Source: Luscinia megarhynchos
Lineage: Eukaryota > Chordata > Aves > Passeriformes > Turdidae
Assembly: GCA_034336665.1 (NCBI GenBank)
Contig: CM067572.1
Span: forward strand, 241,786-305,785
Direction of reading: 5' to 3'
Length of the DNA: 64,000 bases
How positions within the stretch are numbered: the first letter of the stretch is position 1; each line of letters opens with the position of its first letter. Below the pieces are notes generated by a model that made no database searches, was not told where the DNA came from, and worked only from the letters and a program-made list of their open reading frames with translations. Of the stretch, positions 38,301 through 60,941 are shown piece by piece. Made by a program: the position numbers and the translations under genes.

Positions 38301-41300
38301 AAGATAGAAAACACGGGATTCACCATCCATCTCTGGGAATGACAAACTGTGCTCAAGGGGTCTTTGGTGTTTTTGCTGGCATAAACCTTGGCAGGTACCT
38401 TGTGGGCTTCAGTGTGGGCTTGCTGTGCCAGTATAACATCTCTTTGGGCAGAGCCTTCATTGAATGCCCTTGACTGGAATCCTCAGTCACAATGAGGTGG
38501 TGGGCCCTGTTCAGTGTATCTGCCTGATACTTTGTGGGCTCAGAAGCTCAGTGTGAGCTGGGGGTTTTGCTATTAAAAACAAATATTACATGCCTATGGC
38601 ACCCCTTCATCTGCCCTGTGGCATTGTGGATTTTTTAAACAAGTTTTAACAATAATTGTCAGACTTCTGTAGCTCTTGGAGCAATCAGTAATTGTGGGTT
38701 GTTTTTGACAAGTGCTAGATGGTCTTTCCTCTTCTAGTTCCAGGATTTGCAAATTGAGACATTGGCTCTGCAGTGGATGGTGCACTCACAGGATGTGTCA
38801 GACTGTCTCCCCATTCAGTCATCCAAAAAGACTTACTTAAGAAATACTTTGGGTTTCTTCCTGACCTTTTCATAAGGACTGGATTGTGTTTATAAATGTC
38901 ATTCTGCAGCCATGAGATAAAACATTTTTATGCAAACTGGGAATTTGATGTCAAGAGTTTAGGATTTGAGAAAAGTATGAAATTTTGACTTGGCAGCACA
39001 TTTGGAGTTTCCTGTGAGAGAGGCTGTCACTGGGGAGCTCTGCTCATGAATGTCCCACAGGAGCTGCTTGGTGTTGGGAGCACTGTCAGATGAATAAAGA
39101 ACAAAATCCTGTGGGAATTGTGCTGCCACAACATCTAATTCTCTTCTGCTTTTAGAAAGTGGCATGAGGTACAGTCATCTGGTTTTATTTATCCTGGTGG
39201 CAGACTGGGGCAGCTGTGTCAGTGTGGAGCTTCTCCTGGGGCTGTGGGTGGGGTCAGTGGTCCCAGCCCCTGCCCCTGTTAATTCAGCTTGAAAGGAATA
39301 CTTCCCTTGCCATGAGTTATACACAGCTTTTATTCTGAGGAGGTTTACCATAGGTGTGGTTTGAAAGAAGACAGTAGGAGACTGGAACCAATTTCTTCTG
39401 AAATGGGTGTTCAGCACTTTTGGTTTGGGTTTTGAGATTGGCTCAGCAGAAATAGAGGCTCAGTTACTCCCTCAGTCTGCAAACCTGGTGCCCTCAGCTT
39501 GCAAAGCCCAGTGCTGGTACTGACAGCTCTGTGGGAGCCCTTGAGGTTACCTTCTCTGAGCAGCGTCACTCCTCGGGAGCTGAGCTGTGTTTCACACTGT
39601 GGCCGGTGCTGCTGGCACATTGCCATACTCTGAAAAGCCTTGAGTGGGTTTTTCTATTAACACTCGGTTTTGGTGAGTTGCACAGTTTGAGAGGTGAGTT
39701 TTGCAGCTGACTGCAAGCCCTGCATGTCCCCTGCTGGCTGCCCTGCACTGCTGCTCGGTGCTGATAGGCACGGCCCCGGCTCAGGCTGTTATCAGCAGCT
39801 CTCACTGCTGGGGCTGGCACAGCCCTGGAGCTCCATCCGTGCCACCCCAGGGGCTGCCCGAGAGCCAGGCTGTGTGCAGGGGCTGCTGCAGCCCCTGCCC
39901 GAGCAGAGGAGCCCGGGGGGGACAGCAGAGCCCCAGGCCGTGCCAGGGAGAGCTGGCGTGTGCCTGAGCTGTGTGCGGGCACAGCCCGGCCGCGAGGGCT
40001 GCGCTCCCTCGGGTGCAGCTCGGGGTGCTGGTGGCACAGTGAGCACCCCTGCTCGCGGTGCTGAGCTGTGCCACGGTGCAGCAGCCTGGCTGTGGCCCTG
40101 GGGGGTGCCCTGTCACACACGTCCGGGAGATTCATTCCCTGGGAGCTGCAAGTGGCACAGCTCGGGCTGTGCCTGGCCCTGCTGCAGGGGCGTCCGAGCC
40201 GGGAGCTCCTGACCTGGCAGCTGGACTCCAGTGAATCCAGAGAACAAGTATTGTAACTGGATTTTTTCTTGACTGCTTTATAAAAACAACCTGGAAGAAA
40301 TAACGCTAGTGGTAAGAATCCCATGAATATCCCATGAATTCTTGTTTTCCTCAGTGAGGAACGCTGGGAAATGAGGCCAGGACTGAAAGCAGTTGTTTGA
40401 GTGTTTATTCTAATGCATCTCTATGGTTATGGGTGCCATAAGCCCAGTGTAAAAGGAGCAAACTGAGGAGCAGTGTTTCTTGTGAGCCACAACTGTACTG
40501 GGCAGCTGGGTGGGGGGCACAGGGGGCTCCCCCGTGAGTGTGTACTGAATTCTTGACTCGGTTCAGCCTTCAGTGCCAGCAGGACCCAGGAGCCCTGCAG
40601 GTGCAGTGTCACCTGAGTGACACAATTACACTCACCCACTTTTCTCTTTGTATTTACAGCGCGTCTGGTGCAAGTGTTGTTGCCATTGACAACAAAATAG
40701 AACAGGCAATGGTAAGTAAACTATAAATTGTTTTTTCCAATGGGATTCATGTGTTTCATCACCGAGCATAAGTTTCCTGCTGTATTGTGTTTCTGTGAGG
40801 CTGTGATATCCCTGCAGGTGGCTCAGACTGAGAACATCAATTGAAAACAGGATTTTCTGTGTCAGCTATGAATGACCACAAATCACTATTGCTTTTACTC
40901 TTGGCCCAGAAATGTTTTTCAGTTAATTTTCTTACAAATTGCTATGAACAAGATGATTGAACTTAAAGGAGTGCTGAAAATACAATGCATATTTCAGTCT
41001 GTTATTGCAGCCAGGATTTTCTGCAGGGTCAGGTGTGCCATCCTTAGCATACATCAGGTAGAGCTGCTGGGTTCTTGCTTCTGATGATGTGAGAGCTTTG
41101 TTGTTGGTTTGGCTCTCATACATCGCAGTGATTGTGTGCCCCCAGGCACAGCAGCAGAGCTGGTGCTTTCCTTCTGAGGGCTGGGACACCGTTCTCTGGG
41201 GTGACAGATTTCACCACGGGGCTGGGTGGTTTGTTAGATGAGCTCAGAGGCTGGTTTGCTCTCTCATTCTGGTGGTGGGGGCTCTGATTGTCCAGGCTCG

Positions 41301-41609
41301 CTGCAGGACAGCAGCAGCAGCAGGGCCTGGGCCGGGCGGAGGGCGGCTGTTCTCCCGTGGTGTGACCGCTCCGCTTGTTCTTCGCAGGATCTGGTGAAAA
41401 GCCATTTGATGTATGCAGTGAGAGAAGAAGTGGAGGTCCTGAAGGAACAGATCAAGGAGCTGGTGGAAAGGAACTCTTTACTTGAACGGGAGAACGCGCT
41501 GCTGAAGTCGCTGTCCAACACGGAGCAGCTGTCGCAGCTGCCGCAGCCGGGCCCCGCGCCGCCGCCCGCGCCGCCGCAGCAGCCGCAGCCCAACGTGTCC
41601 TCGGCCTGA
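20319..41609 (+). CDS. TSC22D2: TSC22 domain family protein 2
   Basis: Long-isoform TSC22-family leucine-zipper protein. Such proteins dimerise through the C-terminal TSC box/zipper and act in growth and stress signalling in nucleus and cytoplasm. Coding exons are 20,319-22,267, 34,812-34,883 (cassette), 40,660-40,711 and 41,388-41,609. Phases close exactly, giving 764 aa with the cassette and 740 without; the human long form is about 780. The start ATG has AAC before it. Landmarks are a conserved N-terminus ([16 protein letters not shown], residues 7-22), an acidic serine-rich stretch to about 85, a second conserved block with RFRV at 159-162, and a Gln/Pro/Ala-rich middle. A third conserved block ([12 protein letters not shown]) lies near 586, the TSC box [18 protein letters not shown] leads into [20 protein letters not shown], and the C-terminus is PNVSSA. 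RFRV fits the RFx[V/I] motif that binds CCT domains of WNK/SPAK/OSR1 kinases; that link is from family knowledge. Confidence 0.96.
24515..24633. promoter_or_regulatory. Cluster of GATA motifs plus an AP-1/NF-E2 site
   Basis: Within about 120 bp of TSC22D2 intron 1 are CCTTATCT (an AGATAAGG GATA site on the minus strand, 24,513-24,520), TGATAA (24,588-24,593), TGATAC (24,617-24,622) and TGAGTCA (24,627-24,633). This spacing resembles haematopoietic enhancers. The motifs are seen; enhancer function is speculation. Confidence 0.25.
34812..34883 (+). CDS. TSC22D2: 72-nt cassette exon of TSC22D2
   Basis: A pyrimidine-rich acceptor ending CATAG and a GGGGATAG|GTATGG donor bracket exactly 72 nt. 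The exon enters and leaves in the same phase as the flanking exons. It is open in that phase and encodes [20 protein letters not shown] followed by ATGD before rejoining the conserved SASGASVV. It therefore adds 24 residues without changing frame. Human TSC22D2 isoforms differ by a 24-residue segment that, as I recall it, begins RNPS, which supports this as a real, optionally used exon. Confidence 0.88.
   Translation, partial: ESVSCILPSVPFQQVSGAKGHRG
39690..40260. promoter_or_regulatory. GC-rich, CpG-containing island 0.4 kb before the TSC-box exon
   Basis: A roughly 570-bp GC-rich block with repeated CpGs stands out from AT-rich intron DNA and ends about 400 bp upstream of the 52-nt TSC-box exon. 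It contains opposed GATA motifs (TGATAG near 39,762 and TTATCA near 39,789) and several CAGCTG/CAGGTG-type words. In the paralogue TSC22D1, short isoforms start from an internal promoter upstream of the matching exon. A similar internal promoter or an enhancer is possible here. I could not identify a first exon. Confidence 0.25.
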
Positions 41610-42520
41610 GCGCGGGGCCGCCGCGGCCGCGCCCCTTGGCCTTGTCAGTATTAGACAATCACCTGCGGAGCCGCCGGGCCGGGCGGGCCGGGCTGCCTCT
41701 GCTCCGGCTGCTCGCTGCAGCAACTCCTCTTCAGAGCCACTGTTCTTTTCATATAAGTAACATTTGCCTATGTTAGTTTCATTTATTTGTTTTATTTATT
41801 ACAGGGCTGCTATTTTCATAATGTACATGAACAATGTCACAGAACTTTTGAATTTTTTTTTAAATAAACGTCTGTATGGGTAAAATGATAGATGGGATTG
41901 CGTTAATAGATACGATGTCTAGGCAATAATTGAACAAAGAATCCTGGCATATTTCTAACACTAATGGCAATTGACCTTTGGTATTTATTTACGGTAGTCA
42001 AGATCCAGCTTGAATGTAAATTTTGTATAGAGTGTAAGTATGAAGACCATAGTGCATCTGTACAGGTAGTCACCAGTCCTTGTGATATAATAAATAAGTG
42101 ATGGGCTATTTTGATGAAGAAAACTTTGCTCATTTCTGTTTCTACTTTCTAATAGAGAGAAAGGGGCCATGATTCCTCTGCTTTTTGACATTTCGTTTTT
42201 GGTTTGGTTTTTTGGGTGGGAATAAAAAGCTGTGAAATTGTTCAACCTACTTTGTAACCAAAGAAGCAAAGCTGTATAATTGAGTTGGTTGTTGGTTTTT
42301 CCTTTTGTTTTGTTTTGTTGGTTTTTTTTTATTTTATAATGCACATTCTTTATGTATTTTTTATTTAGTGTTTTCTCATTCACAACTTTCTTTGCTGTCT
42401 CGCATGATCTGCATGACCTGTAATCTTTGAACCACTTCCGTACCTCATGTTTTTATCCAGCACTCTTAGTGTAATATGTACTAGTCTGTGAACAATGTCA
42501 ATAAAGAGAAAGAACAGCTG
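41610..42520 (+). other. TSC22D2: TSC22D2 3' UTR
   Basis: After a GC-rich first 110 bases the sequence becomes AT-rich. It carries an AU-rich element with two ATTTATT motifs at about 41,781-41,801, which commonly reduces mRNA stability. Poly(A) signals AATAAA occur at 41,863, 42,500, 42,568 and 42,663. The signal at 42,500-42,505 is followed by GT-rich GGTGTTGGTGG, so cleavage near 42,520 is the best-supported end. Use of earlier or later signals is likely as well. Confidence 0.75.
42500..42505 (+). terminator. TSC22D2: Poly(A) signal AATAAA, TSC22D2
   Basis: Canonical hexamer with a GT-rich downstream element at about 42,521-42,533. Alternative hexamers lie at 41,863, 42,568 and 42,663. Confidence 0.7.
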
Positions 42521-42529
42521 GTGTTGGTG

Positions 42530-43750
42530 GAGCTAAGCTAGTGTGCTAGGCACTAGTTGTTAAAACAAATAAATGAAGTGAGCCATCTTTTGTTCATTTA
42601 AAATGGTGTTTTGAATTTCGTATGCAGAAAACGTTTTGTTACATTGCAGATTTAATGTATTTAATAAATGCAACATGCAGATTAAATGCAGTGTATACCG
42701 AGTATTTAAATTAAAAATGTACATTTCATAAATACAGTTTCAAGAAAGACCATCATTTGTGTAAACTAATGCAGTGTGTCAAATTGATGTACAAATATAT
42801 ATATATATTTTAACACATTTTCTGAAATTAAACCAGTTTTGTTGAATTTTTTGGCTGTAGATGTTGTTGCAGTATGATTAAACTCAGTAGCTTTTTTCTG
42901 AACCAAATGGAGAGGTGCAGTGTCAGTGAGGCAGGAACAGACCAGTGCCAGGGTTACCACTTCTCATGCAACAGCCTGGTTTCTTCTCTTTTAGGAGAAG
43001 CAGCTTGTGATGCTGCCAGTGGCTGCCTTAGGGGTTTGGGTTTGCACTGATTGGATAAACATCTGGGCTGCTGTGAATGTCTGTTCAGTACCTGAGCCCT
43101 GGGCAGCTCTAACTCTGCTCAGGTTTATGTCTAAGGTCAAACACTGGAAACTGAAGTTTTGGTGTCTTCAGATCTCAAAGAAATGTCCATGTCCCAAAAG
43201 CTGGGAAGCATCTCCTCCTGGTAAGCATCAGTTCAGCACAGTTCAAACAAACCATGTGTTGTGTGCTTATTAAAAACGCACTGAAGTAACACCCAAGTGC
43301 TCTTGCCATGAGGGGTGTGGATTGGTGTTTTCTGCTGCTGCACCTCTGCTGTGAGCACTGCTGGGAGAGCTCAGCGCACACAGGTTAGAAAGCAAAACAC
43401 TCCAGTAGCTGTGTGTGTTTCCAGTGTGATCTGTGGTTCGCTCCAGCTGTACAGTGAGGGTGATGTGGTGAAGTAAGAAAAAAAGGGACAAATTGGGGAC
43501 TTCTGGGAACAAGAGTCCCTCAGATGAGTATCTGATTAAAACTTCTCTGGAGGACGATCACGCTGTACTGTCAGTTCACTTTGGAGTGAAACAGAGACCC
43601 CTGGAGCTGATTCGGCTGGTCGCTGTTTTTGTGCTGGGAGCAGAGGGGCACTGAGCCCATGAGGACAGTCCTGGGCAGCTCTGCTCCCCCGGCATGGCTG
43701 CTCTGGGTGTGAGGCAGTGACAGGCACACCCGTCACCCCTGGGGCTGCAC
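42530..43750. other. Intergenic DNA after TSC22D2
   Basis: AT-rich to about 42,850, including a short (AT)n run at 42,796-42,810, then ordinary single-copy DNA. It may include the end of a longer TSC22D2 3' UTR. I see no gene. Confidence 0.5.
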
Positions 43751-43751
43751 A

Positions 43752-44016
43752 GACCCTTCCCCGCTGGAGCAGGGACCCTTCCCCGGCTGGAGCGGGGACC
43801 CTTCCCCTGCTGGAACAATGACCCTTCCCCGGCTGCAGCAGGGACCCCAATCTGGAGCAGGGACCCTTCCCCGCCTGGAGCGGGGACCCTTCCCCGGCTG
43901 GAGCAGGGACCCTTCCCCGGCTGGAGCGGGGACCCTTCCCCGGCTGGAGCAGGGACCCTTACCCCGCCTGGAGCGGGGACCCTTCCCCGACTGGAGCGGG
44001 GACTCTTCCCCGGCGG
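43752..44016. repeat. Minisatellite, 23-bp GGGACCCTTCCCCGGCTGGAGC unit
   Basis: Eleven or twelve copies of CTGGAGCGGGGACCCTTCCCCGG with small changes. The internal GGGACCCTTCCCC makes each unit partly self-complementary. Proline- and glycine-rich open frames on both strands are produced by the repeat. Confidence 0.93.
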
Positions 44017-44470
44017 GTCCGGCCGTGGCTCACGGGGCCTGCAGGGCCCGTGGCGGCCGCGGGGCGGCGCTGTGGGGCGGGGCGGGGCTGTCTCGGTCCC
44101 GTTTCCGTTCCCGTTCCCGTTCCCCTTCCCGGTCCTGTTCCGGTTCCCGGTCCCGGTCCCGGTCCCGGTCCCGCAGCCGTGTCCGCCGCCGCTGCCTCGC
44201 AGCGGTTCCGGGTCGCTCGGGCCCTCGCCCCGTCCCTGCCCGCGCCGCCGCCGCGTGTCCCGGGCCCCGCCCGGCTCGGGGGCTGCTCCCTGTCCCCGAG
44301 GTTGTTCTTGGGGACTTGGGGGTGGCTCCCGCCGCCGGTCCCCGCGTGTGCGCAGAGGGGCGGGACACGGACAGGGACACGGACACGGCGGGACGTGGCT
44401 GCCGCGCTTTGTGCGCTCCAGCCGCTGTGAAAGATCGCGGGCACCTCTCGCCTCTGGAAGCAAAGCCTGT
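43960..44470. promoter_or_regulatory. Orphan CpG island between TSC22D2 and SERP1
   Basis: A CpG-dense block with GC boxes (GGGGCGGGGCGGGG near 44,076-44,090) lies 1.4 kb after the TSC22D2 end and 1 kb before the SERP1 mRNA end. No coding exon follows in either direction, and the long frames here are low-complexity Pro/Arg/Gly. It could be the promoter of a non-coding RNA, or simply a GC-rich tandem-repeat zone. I cannot tell which. Confidence 0.4.
44094..44175. repeat. Hexamer repeat (CCCGTT / CCCGGT)n
   Basis: About thirteen imperfect 6-bp units shift from TTCCCG to GTCCCG along the tract. The opposite strand is (GGGAAC)/(GGGACC), with four or more G3 tracts spaced by three bases, which meets the usual G-quadruplex pattern. 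Confidence 0.9.
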
Positions 44471-44594
44471 GCCCCTCCTGATGCGTTACTGGAGAAAAAA
44501 AATAAAAATGAGAGGGAGTGTGTTGCAGGTGGTTAATGACGTCCCTTGAAGCAGCCGCAGGTGCGTTCAGGGGCAGCGCCGCGAACCGCCCGAG

Positions 44595-45010
44595 AAACTG
44601 CATCTCACCGGGGATAAACCAGCGCCCCAATAACTGCATCTCACCGGGGATAAACCAGCGCCCCGGACCGCCCTAAGAAACTGCATCTCACCGGGGATAA
44701 ACCAGCGCCCCAATAACTGCATCTCACCGGGGATAAACCAGCGCCCCAATAACTGCATCTCACCGGGGGATAAACCAGCGCCCCAATAACTGCATCTCAC
44801 GGGGATAAACCAGCGCCCGGACGCCCGAAACTGCATCTCACCGGGATAAACCAGCGCCCCAATAACTGCATCTCACCGGGGATAAACCAGCGCCCGGACC
44901 GCCCGAAAAACTGCATCTCACCGGGGATAAACCAGCGCCCCAATAACTGCATCTCACCGGGGATAAACCAGCGCCCCGACTGCCCTAATAACTGCATCTC
45001 ACCGGGATAC
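44595..45010. repeat. Minisatellite, 36-bp unit with CTGCATCTCACCGGGGATAA
   Basis: Eleven copies of a 36-bp unit (ACTGCATCTCACCGGGGATA, then AACCAGCGCCCCAATA) are interrupted by short CGGACCGCCC inserts. Because 36 is divisible by three, the minus strand stays open and would read MQLLGRWFIPGE repeated. I regard that as a by-product: inserts break the frame and no start context or exon structure supports it. Confidence 0.93.
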
Positions 45011-45514
45011 ACTCGGGCACTGCTGTGGGAGGCTGCAGGAGGAAACAGGTGTGGTGTTTGCAGCTGTTCTGCTTGGGTGTGTGCAGGAGGCCCCAGCAGA
45101 GCTGGAGCTGCTGCCGTGAGCCCTCGCAGGCGCCGCTGCGGGCACAGCGCTGCCCCCAGCACCAGTTCACTGACCTTGGAAGAACCAGCTCGTCCAAAGC
45201 ACCCTGCGCGTTCCCACAGCCCTCGAGCTGCTGTGCTGGCACAGCCAGCGGCTCCTGCAGCAGCAGCAGGACTGCTCGGAGCCCTGAGCCCTTCCCAGGG
45301 GCAGAGACAGGAGGGAGGAGAAGGCACCCGCTGGGCCCGGAGGGAGGGCAGCAGTAGCTGCGGGTGCCCAGAGCCGTGGCAGCCCCAGCTGAGGCCCCGG
45401 GCCCCACCCTGACAGGGAGCAGGGGCTGCCCCTGGCACGGCTCCCCCGGGGAAAAGCCAATTAACCCGTGTGAACGGCCGAGTCCCCGCCCTGCCCACGT
45501 CAGACTGAACACAA
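45011..45514. other. Intergenic DNA downstream of SERP1
   Basis: GC-rich single-copy sequence with open frames on both strands and no recognisable product. It separates the 36-bp minisatellite from the SERP1 polyadenylation site. Confidence 0.5.
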
Positions 45515-45532
45515 CTTGCGTTTGAAAAGAAC

Positions 45533-45538
45533 TTTATT
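45533..45538 (-). terminator. SERP1: Distal poly(A) signal of SERP1
   Basis: Reads AATAAA on the minus strand with a GT-rich element about 25 nt downstream. Confidence 0.6.
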
Positions 45539-46503
45539 TAAAATCAGCGATTATACAGACTTCCCCTGCCACAGCACACGAGTTCCCAGCACAAGGTCCC
45601 CGTGCCCTGGTGGCCCCAGCTGGGCTGCGCTGGCTCCCACCAGTCCCAATGGTTCCATATGGAAATACAACATGTACAAAAGATCTGCTCCCTCACAGCT
45701 AACAGGCATTTCATTAACCTCAACCCATTCAGCTTTCTATTATTTCTAGTGTAACCAGACTTAAAATTTGTCTAATACCAAGAAACCTGGAGAAATCTTC
45801 CTTTAGTGACTGCGTGCAGCAGCAAGCAATTCCCACCACCTTTGTCAGCACACAGACAGCAGAGCCAGCAGGACTCGGGGCCATCAGCAGGGAAATAAGA
45901 TCAATAGCAGCATTTTCCATGTGATCTCAAGTTACAGTCGTCTACAGAAGAAGGAATTGTGATCACCAGTAGGGAAGCAGTTAAGTACTGAATCCATTGT
46001 TGAAAGAAATCGAGTTGAAGGCAGGTTTTACCTTAAATAAGATTAAATATATATTGCAAGACACACCACATTCTGCAGGGGCTGCACATACAGAAGCAGA
46101 ACTGTGGGCAGGGGAGCAGCGTGTCCCCCCCACACCCAATATTCCCACACAACATTGTCAAATTTAAAACTATCACCACTGGTTGAAAGTTGTCCAAGAA
46201 GTATTTACAGCACGGGCGGGAGAGGCGTGGGGAGCCGCAGGTCTCACGGTGCTCCCGCAGTCCAGCAGTGCCAGGAGCAGCTGCAGCCCGGCCCTGCCGG
46301 CTCCTCGCTGCCCCCCTACCCTACACAGACAAGCGTTTGGCGTGGGTTAGACAAAGCTACGGGCGGTGCCGCGAGCGAGGAGAGCCGAGCACTGCCACAT
46401 GCTGCAGTGGGCCCGGCCGCACACGCGGGGGATGCACGGGGGGCCGGGGGCGCCTCGGGAACGTGCTGCACAGTCGGGCTCCAGCCTCCCGGGAATCCTG
46501 GCT

Positions 46504-46622
46504 CCAGCGGCGCCCGGCCGTGTCCAGCGGCGCCCGGCCGTGTCCAGCGGCGCCCGGCCGTGTCCAGCGGCGCCCCGGCCGTGTCCAGCGGCGCCCGGCC
46601 GTGTCCAGCGGCGCCCGGCCGG
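46504..46622. repeat. 20-bp tandem repeat inside the SERP1 3' UTR
   Basis: Six copies of CGGCGCCCGGCCGTGTCCAG, nearly identical, with one extra C in the fourth. In the SERP1 mRNA they would read as CTGGACACGGCCGGGCGCCG and should fold strongly. Confidence 0.93.
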
Positions 46623-46768
46623 CACGGCGCTGCCGCTGCTCCGGGAGCGCCGCTTGCAGCAGGTGTCAGTTCCTGCGCACCTACGGCGCGTTAGCTCCAC
46701 GCGTTACAGAGAGCAGGCTGGATCTTCAGCGAATAAGTAGGTCCACGATTGTAGATCAACAACAGACT

Positions 46769-46774
46769 TTTATT
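46769..46774 (-). terminator. SERP1: Proximal poly(A) signal of SERP1
   Basis: Reads AATAAA on the minus strand about 150 nt after the stop codon. The downstream element is weak, so this is probably an alternative end. Confidence 0.45.
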
Positions 46775-46924
46775 GCTTTATACATGTGGTGCTGTTCAAG
46801 GCACTGTGGCACGGGCTAGAAAACTCGGAATGACTGGTGAAGAGACCTGGAATGCGACACGGCGGTGCCGCGCGCCGCTCCTCGGCAGCCGCCGCGGCCC
46901 CGGGGCACGGCCCGAGCCCGGCCC

Positions 46925-60377
<13,453 letters not shown>

Positions 60378-60740
60378 ATCGTCCTCGAGCTCCAGTGTGG
60401 TGCTAACACAAGTTCATGCAAAATGTAGTTTGTTAAACATTTCAGCAGATGACCAAGGGTGCAGAAGTCCGCGGATTTGCTGCTCATTTGCCTTTAAAAG
60501 AGAGTTTTCCTAAGGATTTGTGCCCACGAAGCTGTAAGCAAGCGCCGAGTGTCCATCAGCCGGGTCTGGCGCCGATCCAGCGAGCGGCGCTCCTTCCCGA
60601 GCCCGTACTGCCGGGAGCCGATTGTTTTCCCGATCTGTGGGGGAAGGGAAGGCAACAGAGACATTGGATAGCTTTATTCTATTTAAGAAGAGACGCGGTC
60701 TTTATGCAATAAGGGATGTAGATAACCATAAAGAGCATTT
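60378..60740 (+). other. EIF2A: EIF2A 3' UTR and end region
   Basis: There is no clean AATAAA close to the stop. AATAAG (about 60,709) and CATAAA (60,727-60,732) are the nearest variant hexamers, which would end the mRNA near 60,750. That is almost at the SELENOT promoter. Confidence 0.45.
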
Positions 60741-60744
60741 AATA

Positions 60745-60941
60745 TCAGCGAGCTGTGCGAGCCGTGTGTGACCGCCGGGGGGCGCGGGGGCGGGGCTCCG
60801 TCGGGCTCCGCCCATCCCGCTGGGCTCCGCCCATCCCGCCGGGCTCCGGCAGGCACCGCCCATCTCATCGGGCTCCGCCAGGCCCCGCCCCCCGCCCGAC
60901 CTTGGCGAGCGGCGCGCGCGCGGTGCCTCAGCGGCGGCGAG
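60745..60941 (+). promoter_or_regulatory. SELENOT: SELENOT CpG promoter with 19-bp repeats
   Basis: CpG island starting about 200 bp before the SELENOT ATG. It has a GC box (GGGGGCGGGG near 60,786-60,795), then about four diverged copies of GGGCTCCGCCCATCCCGCT between 60,801 and 60,880. Each CCGCCC is a possible Sp1 half-site, so the repeat multiplies promoter elements. No TATA box is visible. Confidence 0.75.

Larger units (their letters stand above)
22268..40659 (+). other. Large TSC22D2 introns, contents
   Basis: The two introns around the cassette exon (22,268-34,811 and 34,884-40,659) are mostly AT-rich single-copy DNA. Read-through from exon 1 stays open for 60 codons to a TGA at 22,446-22,448. 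GC-richer patches lie at about 25,960-26,220, 27,930-28,160, 37,850-38,190 and 39,690-40,260. Possible regulatory clusters at 24,515-24,633 and 39,690-40,260 are listed separately. I see no intact transposon, tRNA, snoRNA or nested gene; the many short open frames have no family resemblance. Confidence 0.6.
45515..46924 (-). other. SERP1: SERP1 3' UTR
   Basis: Downstream of the SERP1 stop on the minus strand, AATAAA signals lie at 46,769-46,774 and 45,533-45,538. The distal one is followed by TTGTGTTC, a GT-rich downstream element, so a UTR of about 1.4 kb is likely. The proximal signal would give a UTR of only about 170 nt. A GC-rich 20-bp tandem repeat falls inside the long form. Confidence 0.65.

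Noticed and set aside
43576..44549. Long Pro/Arg-rich frames on both strands near 44 kb
   Set aside because: Produced by the 23-bp and 6-bp repeats and the CpG island; no start context, domain or exon structure.
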